A stretch of 64,000 nt of DNA from Neopestalotiopsis rosae (lineage: Eukaryota > Ascomycota > Sordariomycetes > Amphisphaeriales > Sporocadaceae). The DNA lies in the NCBI GenBank assembly GCA_023078685.1, contig JALGAS010000001.1:682001-746000 (forward strand), read 5' to 3'. Position 1 is the first letter of the stretch. Each line of letters starts with the position of its first letter. A model generated the notes under the pieces. The model saw nothing but the letters and a program-made list of their open reading frames with translations, was not told where the DNA came from and did not search any database. The translations under genes were made by a program, and so were the position numbers. Shown here one piece after another: positions 44,563 to 58,155 of this stretch.

Positions 44563-46812
44563 TTATCGTCGACCTTGCACGCTGCCCACGAAGCTGGGAT
44601 CCCTCACACTACCGCCTGCCTCACCAAGTGCGAAAGGTCGGTTGTAGCTGAAACCAACGAATTGTTCCTGGTCAACCTGAGACAGAGGTTGACCCTCGAC
44701 GTGAGAGTCCTTCGGTACTTCTCCAGTGAATTCCTTGTCAAAGTTCTTGGTGTCAAGTGCGTCGGCCTAAATATTGGTTAGAACTCTGGCCAGAGAAAGG
44801 GCGTAGAAGATAACTTACCACACTGGGCTTGAAAGTAGGCTCATACTTTCGCTGAAGGAGCTTCCTCCAATCGATGGCGTGGAAGAAGGGGTGAGCCTTG
44901 ATCTCGGCGCTGCCTCCAGCACCCAATCTCTCAGCAGGATCTCGGTTGAGGAGCTTGGTAAGCAGATCCTTGGCAGCAGGAGGCACAACTTCGGGACCGG
45001 GGAAGTGCAGAGGCTCGCCCAGGATCTTGCGGTACATTTCGTTGGTGTTCTCGTCGTAGAATGGGGGAAGTCCCGTCAACATTTCGTACAAAAGGACACC
45101 AAGAGTCCACCAGTCTACGGTCTTGTTGTAGCCCTGGCCCATGAGAAGCTCAGGTGCCAGGTACTCTGGGGTACCACAGAAAGTATTGGTGCGATCCTCA
45201 TCCTTCATATCCAACTTGCAGAGACCGAAATCGCACAGAGCAATGTGGCCTTGGTAATCAAGAAGAATGTTCTCAGGCTTCAAATCTCTGTAGATGACGT
45301 TAAAGCCGTGGAGACACTCCAGTGCGCAAAGAAGTTCAGCCGTGTAGAATCTTGCGCGGTTAACATCGAAACGCTGCTCCATCTGGAGATGGTGGAACAG
45401 CTCGCCACCGTTGACGAACGCCAGCACAAAGTACAGCTTTTCCGGCGACTGGAAAGTGAACTTGAGCGGAACGATAAAGGGGTTGTTGATCTGTGCGAGC
45501 ACGGATCTCTCTGCTAGGGTGTGTGCAACCTCAGACCGCGAGATAATGTGCGCCTTTCTGATAGTCTTGAGGGCGTAGATTCGGTTTGTATCCTTCTTGC
45601 GCACTTGCATGACCTTGCCGAAGCTGCCCTTGCCGACAACCTTGAGCAGCTCGAAATCATCGATAGTCAGCTTGCCAGCAACGTTCTCAACGTATTCGAC
45701 GCCAATCTTGAGTTTTCCAGTACCGTACAGGACATCCGCCCACTGGACACCGCTGTGACCTGACTGTCGCTCCTTCTCTGCGTACTCTGCTGCAGCCTTT
45801 TCACGATCCTTCTTGCTTGCCTTGGGGTCCTCGACGAACGGGCGCTTCGATTCCATCCGGGGGTTGATTCGCACAACGCCAAGAAAGATGTCTTGGCTGC
45901 GGCCAGATCCAGGTGCTGCGTTAGGGTTGCGCATGTACAAATGCACGGCGAGCTCGGTCACTCTGGAAACATCGAACTTGAACTGGGTGTTGTCGCCAGC
46001 CCAAAGCGGGTTCTCCGGGTTGCCTGATACCGAGTTGACAAAGACCTGAACCTTGTCGAAATCCAGCAGGGCATATGGCAGATATTTGCTAGAGAATCTG
46101 CCGTGGTTGGTGGGGATTCCTTGAAAGCCACCTCCCGAGGTCTGAGGTCGGCCATTGACAAAAGAGGACGGGGCGCCTCGAGATCCTGGCCGCACGGAAC
46201 CGCTCAGAGCGCTGCTGGTAGACACGGAGCCCTGGTGACCTGATGAGGCAAAAGACTGGCGGTGCTGCTCGGGCAGGGAGAATCCTGAACCCTCGTGGAG
46301 TGTAACAACAAGAATACCAGGCTTCGGGGGCGTCAGGACAGGCTGTTGTACCATGGCCTCTGATGCAGCTACAGTAGAATTGTAGTCAGTATATCATTCC
46401 TTGGGTGATTACAGCCATGCGCATGTCATATAAGATTCAGACCAACATACCGATGGCATTGTCCGGAGGAGCAGGCGTCGAGGAACTGGTCGGAGGTGCT
46501 CCTAACTTTTCATCCTTGTCTGTGATGGTAGATGTAGAACCGGATCTAGAGAAGATGGAAGGAGGACCCAAGTGGGTTTCCTTCAACTCTGCAATAGAAG
46601 TGTTAGTAGCTGTTTTTCTTTGGATCTGTATTCTACGCGATGCCTTTCCGTGGTCGCACGAGGCCAACAAGCATTGGTAATCAGTGAAAGGCCATGCGGC
46701 CCCCGACGGACGGAGTGGTCGCGGCCATGGCCATGGTCGCCACGGAGAAAACACGAGTAGAATTTTGGTCGAGGAGTGGACAAAACCTACTCTTGGTGAG
46801 TTTCCACGACAT
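44563..46812 (-). CDS. ypk1: AGC-family protein kinase, Ypk1/Gad8 type
   Basis: Ser/Thr kinase downstream of TORC2 and Pdk1 that controls sphingolipid, membrane and cell-wall homeostasis. Exons are 46812-46791, 46588-46451, 46368-44819 and 44766-44563, giving 637 residues. The 22-nt first exon encodes MSWKLTK, and joining gives MSWKLTKKLKETHLGP, the conserved fungal Ypk1 start. A C2-like region (about 70-280) begins PGILVVTLHEGSGFSLP. The kinase domain spans about 292-549: GKGSFGKV glycine loop, ALKTIRK with Lys321, YRDLKPEN and CDFGLCK. The activation loop is TFCGTPEYLAPE, the Pdk1 target. The last exon carries the AGC tail with hydrophobic motif FVGFSYN at about 606, where TORC2 would phosphorylate Ser. 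All hallmark residues are present. Confidence 0.95.
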
Positions 46813-49800
46813 GCTGACGAGTATTCGCTACCGTGCGCAAATGTCTGGAAAGGGTGGTTGTTGTTCGCTCGCAGCGGGATTGAGGGTATTCGATGGCGGG
46901 GTCGTGGGCCGTTGCGAGTAATGAGAGTCGGGGTCGAATAGGACGAGGGGTTTGGATTGAAAGGGATGTATGAGTTCGTGACGAAGTAGTCGACAGCGAA
47001 GAGGGAAGAAAAAAAATGAAAGACGCAAGTGAAGGCAAGAAGAAGGGAAAGGATTGGGCGATGATCGACACGTTTCAGCAGCGGCGGTGATGTCGGATTC
47101 TAGGTAGGATGGAGGTGGTGATCTCTTTGGGAGCGAGCAGCAGAGCAGAGACAGAGACAGGCGAATGGGCCAGGGTGCGCGCGTTTCCAGGTTCAACGTT
47201 GCTTGGTTGGTTTTGGTGGTGGATTGGTTTTAGCAGGTTGGGTTGGACTTTTGGGACGGACGGAGCGGGCTCGTAGTTGGGTGCCCAGTAGGAGTGAGTG
47301 GAAGCAGTCTGTGCCCTTGTGCGAATGGGCTGGCGTCGGAGCGCGGCTGGCTGGACTCAAGCTGGTGAGCTGGGTGCCCTCCCTGTCCACACTACTAGGC
47401 TCGGGCTAGGTACTTCTAGTGCCAGTGGTTTTTAGCTGTTACAGCACCTGGCAGCTGGGTACCTGTTACTACCAGGCTACCTACTACTGCTACATACATA
47501 TAACCTGGGAGGGTTATCAGGTTCTCGCTCGTGTCGTGGAAGAGTCAAATGGGCCAGGGCATGCTTTAGCCCCAGATCCGCCGCCCAGGCTCAGGAGGCG
47601 AGGGGGCTGAGTAGCCAGCACTGCGAGCCAGTCATTGGACGTATCGTATTAAAGCTGTTCTCGCTTGACTGATACTATCATAAGAAGGTTCAAATACTGC
47701 TTTTTTTCATCGTTCTTTGCTGTCGCCAAGTGATCGACATGCATGCAACGTCGCCGCCTGCTACAAAGATCATGATAAACAACCCAAGGCACTTGATATG
47801 CAGATTGTTCCACGGGTGTCGGGTTTTGCCTGGCGCTTCAGTCTGAGACGGACAGCCCTGGAGGGCAGGCGATATGAACAACACGAATGGACACATGGAA
47901 ATGGATCACCAGTGCAATAGGTAATGTACATAATCTCAGGTCGGAACAGCTAGTTCCAACGACAATTCTAATAATAACAACATGGTGATTTCGTTAAATA
48001 AACCTAGTGTCCAGGCAAGACATGAATAGACACCTATCAAATCTACGGTATTGAACAAAGAAGGTTATCAATGACCGGTCACAACAGGGTACAGGTGACA
48101 GCGAGATTGGTAGTGGTAGGGATGGGCGGGGTTATGACTTTGCACACTGAAATCTTATTTCCCTCCCTGACGCTCTCTCCTAATAACGGACATACACACA
48201 AATCAGAGTACCCGTAGTAACAGGAGAGACAGGACAGCGGGATGCACTCAGCCTGGGCAATGAACAGCCCTAGGGGCGACTCGATCAGTGGACAGTGGAC
48301 ACTGGTACCCTCAGCTCAGTCAGGGTTCTGAGCTGCACGTCGATTTGATTTCACTCGCAGTTGAACCGGGCTGAGCGGTGGAGGGGCAATGAATCGAACC
48401 CCGCATTACCCGAAACTTCCATGTTAGCAGACGTGGATACTGTACGTTCTATGTTCAATGATTGTAATGTACACCACCAGACAATCGGTATTGGGCGTGG
48501 AATGATGACTCTGTATCTGCAAGACGGCCATGTTGATATTTGTTGGAAATGACGATTGATTTCCATTGATGGTTTGAGCTGAATGTGGCCAAACAGATCA
48601 ATGCCCTATGAACAGACTTGCAATATAAAGGAGGCCCTCTGATCTACACCCACGCCCCGAGTATACATGGAACACACATATTCGCTGCCACTACTGCAGT
48701 GTTAACTCGAAAGATTGATTAACGTTTGAGATTTGACAAGCGCCGGATAGTTGCTGACGAGAGATATATAGAAAGACACTTTTCATGCACGAATAAGGAG
48801 AGCGACGTGTAGAGCAAATGGGACATACAAGAAGGCCGCTTTACAATAGGAAGAAAAAGTATGTAGGTACATTTTGGGCCTGTGTTTGATGTTCATATTG
48901 CCCTGACCCACGAGCATCATGCACCATTCGAGACAATATTGTCCGATGCACGACGAACGGGCTACGGAGGCACGTAGGGAGCCAGGGAACACACTACGGG
49001 TGCCTGACTCCACTCTGGAGCAAAATGGAATTGTAGGATCGTTCAATTCGATCCCCCAATGCGTCTCAGTATTTGCAAAACCACATCGACTCTAGACGAT
49101 ATAGTAGTATACCGTTTCTATACAGAAACCTCAAAATGGCAGGTAGGAATTCCTTCCCCAGTTTGCCAGTGCCGCCCAGTCGATCGGAGCTAATATGCAC
49201 GACTCAGATCACGAGCTTCTCCCCTTTTTCGTCAGCTATGACACGTGAGACGCCACCCTTTTGAATACCTAGGTCCTAGGCATAGCCTCTGCGACTAAGC
49301 CACGAACCCACGCACACCAACAAATCTCTCTCTCTCTTCTTCTTTTCAAGGTCCAAAAGCAGCAACAAACGTTGGGCCGAAAACCCCCCAAGCAAAAAAG
49401 ATCCTTCTCCCCTGGCCCTCCATCGTCATAGTACCCAGTAGTAGCCTTGGGGGAACGTCTTTCACTTTGTTCTCCTGCATGCAACGAACTGCTCAAACTG
49501 GTGCGTGGGTGGAGTCCACTAACGCTACATTAGTGATCGCCGCCGAAAGGGCAATCAATCCCAAGGAGAAGAGGCCTGAGAAGCAGGCCCCATTGCGCGC
49601 CACGTGGGGAATGTCCAAAAGGCAAAAAAGAAAGATACCTGAATCTTGGAAATCTCGGCCTTTCCCGTAGGTAGGGAATGGGGAAAAGGGGCAGTACAAG
49701 GTGCCCAATGAACCAAATGGGATCATCCGGCCTGCCGAGAAAAAAAAAGGTTCCCACTCACAAAAGGAAGCGTTCCTGATTGATGCGTCAGGTAGGTAGC

Positions 49801-50146
49801 CAGTAGCGTGAGGTCCCCCGAACTCCATATTGCATCGCACATCGAAACCGCCACCCAAAAACGTAGAGCAAGGGCAAGGCACCAACTGACCGGTATGGGA
49901 ACGTCCGGGGTATTGCATCAGATTGTGGATAACAGGGAAATGGGCAATTGGCCATCAAAATAATAAGCCTCCCTTGCGTCAGTCACCATTCATTATACGT
50001 ACATGCGCCTTGCGAGGCCTCCCGCGTCGAGGGGCAATGCTACTTTATATCATGGTGACATAGTATCAAATTATACTACTATTACGATTGCACTGGCTAC
50101 TGCTTCTCTTCTTCAAATACCTAGATCAACTTCATCAAAAGTCCTC
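46813..50146. other. 3.3-kb gene-free stretch
   Basis: The first several hundred bases are pyrimidine-rich on the minus strand and probably form the promoter and long leader of ypk1. Beyond that, open frames are short and unrelated to known proteins. A CT-rich run lies at 49325-49350. T-loop-like words near 48391 and 49047 do not close into a tRNA. Confidence 0.5.
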
Positions 50147-52500
50147 TCAATAGGGACTGTCGGCGTCGCTGAGGCCGCTGTAGTAGTTGATCCACTTGAA
50201 GATCTCCGTGTGCCAGACCAAGCTGTTCTCGCGCTTCGTCACCCAGTGGTTCTCGTCGGGGAAGTTGAGAAACTTGCTGGGCACGCCGCGCACCTGCAGC
50301 TCGTTGAAGAGCAGGATGCCCTCGCTCTCGGGCAGCCGGTAGTCGAGCGTGTTGTGCACGACAAAGTGGGGGGTCGCCCACCGGTCCGCAAAGAGCATCG
50401 GGTTCCAGTCGTAGTACGGGCTCCCGGGCTGAAAGTCCTCGGGCGGGGAAAAGGGCCGCTTGAAGTCGTGGTCCATGAACCAGAGCTCCTCCGAGGCGTA
50501 CTGGTTGAGCGTCGAGGTGCTGCCGTCGTGCGTCACGATGGCCTTGAACCAGCGTCCCATCTCGTGACCTTGGATCCTATAACTTGCGCGTTAGCATCAC
50601 CAACTGGCATCATTCAAGATCATGGGGAAAAGCAGGACATACCAGTTACTCATGTAGCCACCAAAGGAAGCGCCCGCATGGACGCCGTTGGCCGTGTCCA
50701 CATAGTCGAGCGTCTCGTTGACGTACTTCCAGGCATGCACGACATCCCAGTACGGGTACGTGCCCCAGCGTCTCTGCACGGCGTCGGTGAGGTTCTGGCC
50801 CCAGCCGATGCTGGCCGACGGGTTCGGCGCCACCACGACGTACCCCTGATCGGCCCAGACCTTCAAGTTCCATCGGGTGCTCCAGCTGTTGGCGGTCGAA
50901 CCCTGCGGCCCGCCGTGGGTGATGAAGGCGAGCGGGTACTTCTTGGACGCGTCGAAGCCGGCCGGGTAGATGATCCAGGCCTGCTGCTTGGTGACGCTCG
51001 TGTTGGTCTCGTAGTAGAACTCTGCGACGTCGGCGGCCGAGAGCCCGGCGAGCTCTGGGTCGACGAGGTTGGCCTGGTAGTAGACCGTGTCGACTTCACC
51101 GCCGAGACTCACGCTATAAAAGTCTCTGCTGCTCCAGTACGAAGAGTCGGACACGAGGAGCTTGTCGTCGGAGATGACGTAATAAGCAACCACGGAGCCC
51201 TCGTTGGTAATGTTGGCCGGCACGTAATCATCACCTGCGCTCAGGGGAATTGGGAACAGCCGAGTCCGTCCGAGATCGCTGGCTTCCACAATGATGGTCT
51301 CGCCGTCTTTGGACCAGATTGGGGTATCTGGCGAGCGATCCCAGTTGCCGGCCAAGCGGGTCACGTTGAAGTCGGAGGCGTCGGCGTTGGCAACGTAGAG
51401 AATCTCACGGTCCGACTCGTAGTAGATGCCATTCTGCTGCACATAGGCGATCTTGTCACTTCCAGGCGAGAAGGCCGGGCCGGAAGAAGCTCCTTGGGCC
51501 TCGGGATACTGTGTGCTGCCGCGAGCATTGATAGGCACGGCATCTTCGGCAGATCCTGAAAATGGTACGAGGTAAATCTGACTGCTCGTGTAGTTGGCTA
51601 TCGGTAGATCAATGTCCTTGGTAAGGAAGGCCACCTTGGTTCCATCGGGGGAGAGGGCGTAGTCGCCAGATCCGCTGTTGTCCAGGGGACTCTCTGCCGA
51701 CGTGACATTGGCGATACCCGTGACATAGTTGGTAAGTGCACCATCGAAAGTGTACGTCGAGGCGTTAAGGCCGCCTTGGAGCACACCACCAAAGACGGCA
51801 TTTTTGTAAGGCGTCAGCCAATGGTCCTGATCGATCCATGTCAGCCCTTGTTACACGAATGCTACTCTAGATGGCAGTAATTACCCAATGCCGCACAAAG
51901 ATTGACGTGTAGATCCTGGCCGTGCTGGCTGGTGTATCGGCAAGGGCTTCGTTGTAAGCTGTGCCGTTGGGATAGGCCTGCGCCGAGAGCAGGAAATGGA
52001 TGTCGCCTGATGATGTCTTTGCCGCTTTGAGGCCAGAGAATGGAGCAGGAAGAGAAGCGACAAGCGTTGCGCTCTCCAGATTATCGACATCGGCAGTATA
52101 CAGACTTACACCGCCATCTCCCTCCTCATTAGTGCCATTGACATACAGAATCTCAGTATCATCAATAAAGACGAATTCTGAGAGTTCGTCACCGGCCGGC
52201 CAGATGGAAATGTCTCCGGTTTTCAGGTCAAGACGTTTCCATACAGAATCTGTCTCCTTGGTCTCGAAGGAATAATTGGTTACACTGAAAATTGCAAAGT
52301 CCTTTTGTTTTCTCAAGTATCAGCCGTCCTCGGTTCTAAAGATCATGTGGCACGGCAAAATGGTAGAGAATGTCACTTACTCCGGCCGGGTTCGGGACCG
52401 CATCTGAATAACGGTTGGCTGCAAGCATCGCTTCGGGCGTAATCGCCCACGCCCCGGACGCCGCCAAGACGGCGGTGAGAATTGTACGACTTCTCGACAT
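50147..52500 (-). CDS. dppV: secreted dipeptidyl-peptidase V (S9 family)
   Basis: Secreted serine exopeptidase of family S9 that releases dipeptides from peptides outside the cell. Exons are 52500-52381, 52301-51885, 51826-50643 and 50576-50147, giving 716 residues, close to the usual 720. The signal peptide is MSRSRTILTAVLAASGAWA, followed by ITPEAMLAANRYSDAVPNPAG, matching DppV. The N-terminal half is a beta-propeller (for example FSVTNYSFETKE, LYVNGTNEEGDGG). The C-terminal hydrolase domain starts near FITHGGPQGS. The catalytic triad is Ser566 in GASFGGYMS, Asp652 in VHNTLDYRLP and His684 in DENHWV. There are many N-glycosylation sequons. Intron 1 needs an AAG acceptor to hold the frame. 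In dermatophytes and aspergilli the homologue is a secreted antigen. Confidence 0.93.
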
Positions 52501-53965
52501 GATCGGGAGTTTTTCTTTTTAAGGTTTGACCTTTTTGCTGCGTTGGCAGACTGATCGTCAAGAGATGAACAAAACTTGCCAATATGCTTCTTGATGGATT
52601 GACTTCCAACGCTGCCTATTTATATTTGCATCATGAATTTCTCTGCTACCGTACCCTTGTGTAGAGCCAAGACTTGAATACGTGATATGATGAACAGATT
52701 TACCCCGCGCGCGCACGCAACTTATCACCAACCCGGCCTCGTACGTGCATTTACCTGTCAGCACAACAAGGGACTTTTCTACACAGTCCATGATCATCGT
52801 CGCTGCCTTGCCCGCCCACCTTGTCGTCATTCGATGATCGTTGTTGGTCTTTCCCTGCCGTGCAGCAAGCTCGGTGCTTGGCACGCTTCTCTGAGGCGCG
52901 AAATGCGCTTTTTTATTTGGAGCCATTGCCCATGCGGCGAAGCGGCCGATTGGTTTGTGCCGCAATCAATGAGCAAATCGAAAAATCAGACTTCTTTGGT
53001 CTGGGCTAGGTCTATAGCCAGCAAGATGAAAACAGAGGGAACCCGCGGCAGTTCGGATTCAAGTTTTGATATATATATATATATATATATACTCCGTCGC
53101 GTCTATTCAGCTCAAAAAGGCACGCGATTAGCTTAATCTAATTCGAACCTGCCTACCGATGGAAACCATCAGTCGGTGTTCGTTTATACTCTAGGTCAGA
53201 TATGTGCCGCACACTTGCATTGCTCCAAGGAACTTATTACCCTAGGAATCCTTCCAGAAGGTCAAGAAACACACAAGTTTGCTGCGTTTTTAGGCTCCCA
53301 TTTCATCGGTATCCTGGGCATTATTGAATTTTGGCTTGCCAGGCAAGCGTCCTTTCATACGAAGCCAAATGAACTACCTGCCTAAAACAGTATCAAGCTT
53401 CAATGCCGAAATGCAATAGATAAGCATAGGGTTCCTATCGGCCAAGTTGAGCCTCATGCTTGGTAGACACAGCGTTCGTCATGATCGGAGACTACGGAGC
53501 AATTGGGTCCCGTTGAAATGGCAGCATACCAACACGGCATCTATGATTTGTGTTACGTTACCACGAAGACCGGTGACCTAGGTAGACGAGTAGAGATGAG
53601 GGCATAGCACATGATTGATTGACCCACATGCTATACTGGGATGAGGGAAGGGGCAATTGATTGGCGTCGAACATGAACAACGTGATCCCCACGTTGATTA
53701 TAGAACCTGCGACCTTGTATAACCTTTTAATATTCATTACTCTGTCAAAAAGCGATATAGAGGTTGGAGCTCACTCAAGCATGAGAATCAGCTCATCATA
53801 CGTGGAAATTGTGAGAACGATAAAAGTTTCGGGTTTACAAAGCGAATGTAATTATAAGCATTACTATGGATATAGTTTCTGCCTAAAAGCTATTAAATAA
53901 GTCCCATCATCGAGACAGGTGTTAAATCATCATTACTTCCCTCAACGTAACTCTCATGGCATATT
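52501..53965. other. intergenic, 1.5 kb
   Basis: The left part holds the dppV promoter. It contains a TA microsatellite at 53069-53091 and no convincing coding region. Confidence 0.55.
53069..53091. repeat. TA dinucleotide microsatellite
   Basis: About eleven uninterrupted AT units in noncoding DNA about 570 bases upstream of dppV. Confidence 0.85.
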
Positions 53966-56210
53966 TCAACTGGTGTCGAAATAACTCTTCTCCATCACCA
54001 GCGCAGATCCATCGATCGCTCCAATGACTTTGCCGTCCATCCGCCAGACGTTTTCCTGCCACTGCCACCAAACACAACCAACGGCACCAGCGACAAAGAA
54101 CTGCGCAATACCAATGCCTAGTGCGGCAGACCGGAGACCGTCCCAAGCCCACACGGCATTCGGAAGCCCGATGATGAAGGCGCCAGCCACCAGATTGCGC
54201 AGGCAAGTCAACCCAGCGTGCATGTCAATGGTGCTGCGCATCGCGTTGGACAGGTTGACCGAGGTGAAGGAGATGGACCGCTGGATCATGGGCCGGATCG
54301 TGGCGTCGAGGGCCAGCGAGCCCACGGCCAGCAGGCCGAGCAGGAAGGACACGACGGGGAAGCTGATGTTGGCGCCGACGGCGTCCAGGCTCCACATGGT
54401 GCCCAAAGAATTTCTCGTACCGTTGGCGGACATGACCATGGAGCCCTCAATGTAGAGGCCGAACCCAAACGTCCCGACCGAGGCCACGATGGCGCCGACT
54501 GCCAGTGTCGTGTAGTGAATGGTGCTGGTGAACCTGGCAGTGTACAGCGGCAGCGCGAGGGTGACCACGATGGCTGTTGCAAAGATGAAAGGGCCGGTAA
54601 AGAGGGCGCCAATGTCGTTTGTCGGGAGCATAAAGGGCATGACGGAGAAGAGCAGCGACAGTGAACTGGCAAAGCCCCAGAGTGCGGCGTAGGGAAGCAA
54701 AGTCACAGCGAAGAGCAGCAGTATAGTCGGCGTCATCATGGCACGTGGCGCCCGGAGAAGCAGAGTGCTGTCCATCAGTGACACCCGGAACGACCATGGT
54801 CGCATGCGACTGATGTAGTCCTTGGCGGCTTCTGTAGAGAATCTAATCCATGGCCAATTCAGTCGAGGTCTGCTTTGTAGAGAGTCGCGGCTGAACATGG
54901 AAATGGAGCTTCGTTCAAAAGTCGATTCCGGAACTCCAAATACGACGGCCCACGTTCCGAGAGCCAGGAATATGCTCAAGATTTCATATTGAAGGCAGAA
55001 GCCCCTGGGACCGGCTGATGCAACGCCTCCAAGCAAAGGTGAGCCCCACGTGGCCGCAACAGACACGGCTTGAACAGCGATAATTCGGGGTTGCAGCTCG
55101 TGTTCCTTTGACAAGTCAGCTCTCAAGTCCATCCTCATGTACCATATAGTATACAACTTACAAAAAATGTGTCCTGAAGGGATCCCAGCACAAGAGTATC
55201 AAAAGCGCCCCAGCCTATTCCTTGGAATACACGCGAGGCCATGTTTTGAGAGAAGCTATTCATCACATACATGCCCCACATTGCACCAACAAACATGAAA
55301 AAAGTCGATGCGAGATAGATCGGTCGCTTTCCATAGACCTTGGCAATTACCAAGCTGAGCATGCCCGCAAGGGCGGATACGCAGAGCGGAACACCCGTCA
55401 AGGCCACGGCGGCTGTGTAAGAAACGCCATTGCTCAACGCAACATCGCTGTGGACAGTCACGAACATGGTCTTGGAGACTCCTACCAGAGCCACCATGTG
55501 GAGAAGAGCATAAAAGTTCAGGTTTTTCCGCCATAGCGGCCAGTTCTGTATGTGTCAGATATTGTGTTTGCAGCAGACTTGAAATCGAAACCTACTAAAG
55601 GATCCTCCGAATCATCGCTAGGCTGCGGTACAAGTTCGACCTCCCCATTCTTTCCAGTTCCATATTTGATAGGCCGCGTTTTATTGTAACGTGATAATGT
55701 CAACCTTTTTGTGGAAGCAGTCATGGGACGGGGAAGCTCCTTGTGGATCGAAGATGCTGTCCGAGGACTAGTTGTCCAAGGACTAGGGAGCTCTTTATTA
55801 AGCGAAGCAGCCGTGGGAGGGCGAGAGGGTTGTTCGGATATAGTTGAAGCTGCTGTTCCTGGACGAGGAGGATCTTTTGAAATCGGCCGTGGGGGTCGTA
55901 CAGCCTTAATTGGCATACCAATAGCGATTTGAGGCGACGTTCCTGGAGCAATGGGCGTCCATGGTGGTAGTTCGCTTCCACGGAAAGATGGAGATTTTGT
56001 TGTTGAAGCTGATGAGGGCGTCCATGCTGGGTAAACGAGATCTGCCAGGTTCGAGATGGTTGCCGAAACCTCTGGAGAGGTGTCAGAAAATGGGTTCGTT
56101 TTATTATAGGCGGGAATAGCCAGCCGGGGCAGTTGTGGTGTCTCTCTGCCGTCTTTTGGCCCGATTGGCGACATCTCAATGCCGGCACTCGTCTTTTGCG
56201 TTCCGTCCAT
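53966..56210 (-). CDS. MFS transporter with long cytosolic N-terminus
   Basis: Exons are 56210-55596, 55545-55162 and 55105-53966, giving 712 residues. The first about 205 residues are disordered and built from degenerate Pro-rich modules (KDPPRPGTAAST, EQPSRPPTAAS, KELPRPMTAST). The membrane part opens DPLNWPLWRKNLNFYALL across the first junction, a common fungal MFS start. About twelve hydrophobic helices follow. LVIAKVYGKRPIYLAST corresponds to motif A, and ASRVFQGIGWGAFDTLVLGS lies in the next conserved helix. The last exon has helices through FIIGLPNAVWAW and GIAQFFVAGAVGCVWW. A low-complexity N-terminus of this size is unusual and may regulate trafficking. Intron 2 ends in an AAG acceptor preceded by a GCTGAC branch site. 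The substrate is unknown. Confidence 0.87.
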
Positions 56211-58155
56211 GCTTCCGATTACCTCCGGGTAAATGTGAATATTAATTCATGAATTATTACAAAAAAGCAGTATGAGAAGAAAAAGCAACCAGAGATTCGA
56301 AACTATTAAAACGTTTCGTTGCCTCAATAGCACCTCTTCGTAAAAGTCAAGAGATAGATAGCCCAGCTATACGTTGAAGGAGAGGGAGGTACTCGAAAGC
56401 GCACCTGGCGACTGTAAGGACTGACAATACCTGGAAAGGTCAACTTTCGACAGGTCGAGTTGAATTAGAAGGGAAATAAAGTCAACAATATTAATGGGGA
56501 CGGTTCAGTCCATGTAGTAGTAGGAAGAAGAAGAAAGCGGCGCAACGCCAGGACCGCCGTGCAGGAATGCAGGAACTGCTGCAGGAGGTTTTGCAGTGGC
56601 TGCAACACTGACACTGACAGAAAGGATGAGATCACCATGGCCCATCCATCGTGTAAGTGTGTGTGCCTAGATGCGTGCAGAATGACTAATTCCATGACAT
56701 GCATAGCAGCGCCGCTCTGTGAAATCACTTGGTGGGTCTCAAGAGACCTGGTAGAAGATCATACATGGACTTGGCTCTCACCACCTCTTCCCGGTTCACC
56801 ACCAAGAATTCAAACAGAGCGTTTCTCACGCATGAAGTGGTGAGGGCCATGCGCAACGTCTCTGATTGGCTGACTCGCATCTACTCATGGAAGGTGATCC
56901 AGCCATACTGTTGCCTTCTGCGACAAGAGACAGCCCTGTTTGCCCTGCAGACTGACAGAAAAGAGTTGAAAAGGTCCGAGCACAGGGCAATGAGGGTCCA
57001 GAATACTGCGGCTCTTGCGGCACTGGGACGGGGGTGTCAGTCGGCCGGCATGCGAGCCGTTGAGATGTATGTGGGAGGCCCCGATCGCATTGTCGCGGCG
57101 CTGCAGGAGATGGCACTCGAAACTCGGTTGAAGCGGGGCACGTGTCGCAACCCAATGTGAGCCTCCAGCCTCTTGCCTCTAATTTTAGTTGGGCAGAGGA
57201 GGCTCACACATTACTAAAGATATGGAATTTTTGATGTTTTGGTCTGATCACTCGAGATATTTCCACAGAATACAACAATAGCTGCAGTCGAACGTTTAGA
57301 AAAATGTCATTGATCTTGAGATGATGGGTTGTTGAGATGGAAATTCGAGAGGTTCGAGAGCCAGAAACACTTGGACGCCCTGGAAAGTCGACCCCGCTAA
57401 AGTCCGCTGTTTGCCCACTGTCAGGACTAGCGCTAGTCAGGGGGGATAATAGGGAATGAAATCCCCCAGGTTCTGTTTCAACCGTCACAGTTCGACTCGT
57501 GCTGCTTTTCCAGACTACACCGAAACAACACAATTTTTCAAATGTGATTATCGCCACGAGAAAAACATCAGTCGAGATCAAATCTTCAACGCCAATACAG
57601 CAAATCCGCACACCATCGCTTATTCAATTCTCTAGCACACCAGTATGAGGATGTACATAGTCAAACACAAGCTTATCTGCCTTCCAGCCTTGGCTACATC
57701 CACCGTCCTTGCGTAATGCGCGGACATGGGTGACACTGAAGGTTGACAGAAAACGTGACAATCCCCCTGCTCACACCCCGTTTCATGGCAAAGATCACCC
57801 AGCATTGGACGACGGATACCAGCATCGCCATGTGACGATTCTACGATGGCCTCTATTTACTACTAGAATATCTGCTTAGAACCGAAAATGGGGTGATCCC
57901 GACCTGCACGGGAGCTAACAGACCTCGAACTAGATCTTGTTGAAACGGATTGGCCCACGACCACAGATCTGCAGGCGGAATCTGGGGCCAGCAAAACAAT
58001 GGCCTTAGGCACGTCCAGCCGTCTTGACAATATACTCTGCATCCTGCGGTATACTCGGCAAAGGGTGCAAAAAAGTCACCTCTAGCTCGCTGCTCGTGGC
58101 GTATCAGCAGATCCTGCCTGCCCAGAAGCGCAGTAACCTTGGAAGCATTGGTCAC
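56211..58155. other. intergenic, 1.9 kb
   Basis: No supported gene. It holds the promoter of the MFS gene on the left and the tannase 3' UTR on the right. A hairpin-forming inverted repeat is at 57154-57212. Confidence 0.5.
57154..57212. repeat. inverted repeat, 12-bp arms
   Basis: AATGTGAGCCTC at 57154-57165 is repeated inverted as GAGGCTCACACATT at 57199-57212, with one 2-base insertion. An inner CTCT/AGAG match extends the potential hairpin. It could be a terminator-like hairpin or the end of a small decayed element. Confidence 0.7.

Noticed and set aside
48360..48440. Possible tRNA T arm around 48391 on the minus strand
   Set aside because: No D arm or acceptor stem can be formed upstream.
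53100..53200. T-loop-like TTCGAAC word suggesting a tRNA
   Set aside because: No A box or pairing stems at the required distance on either strand.
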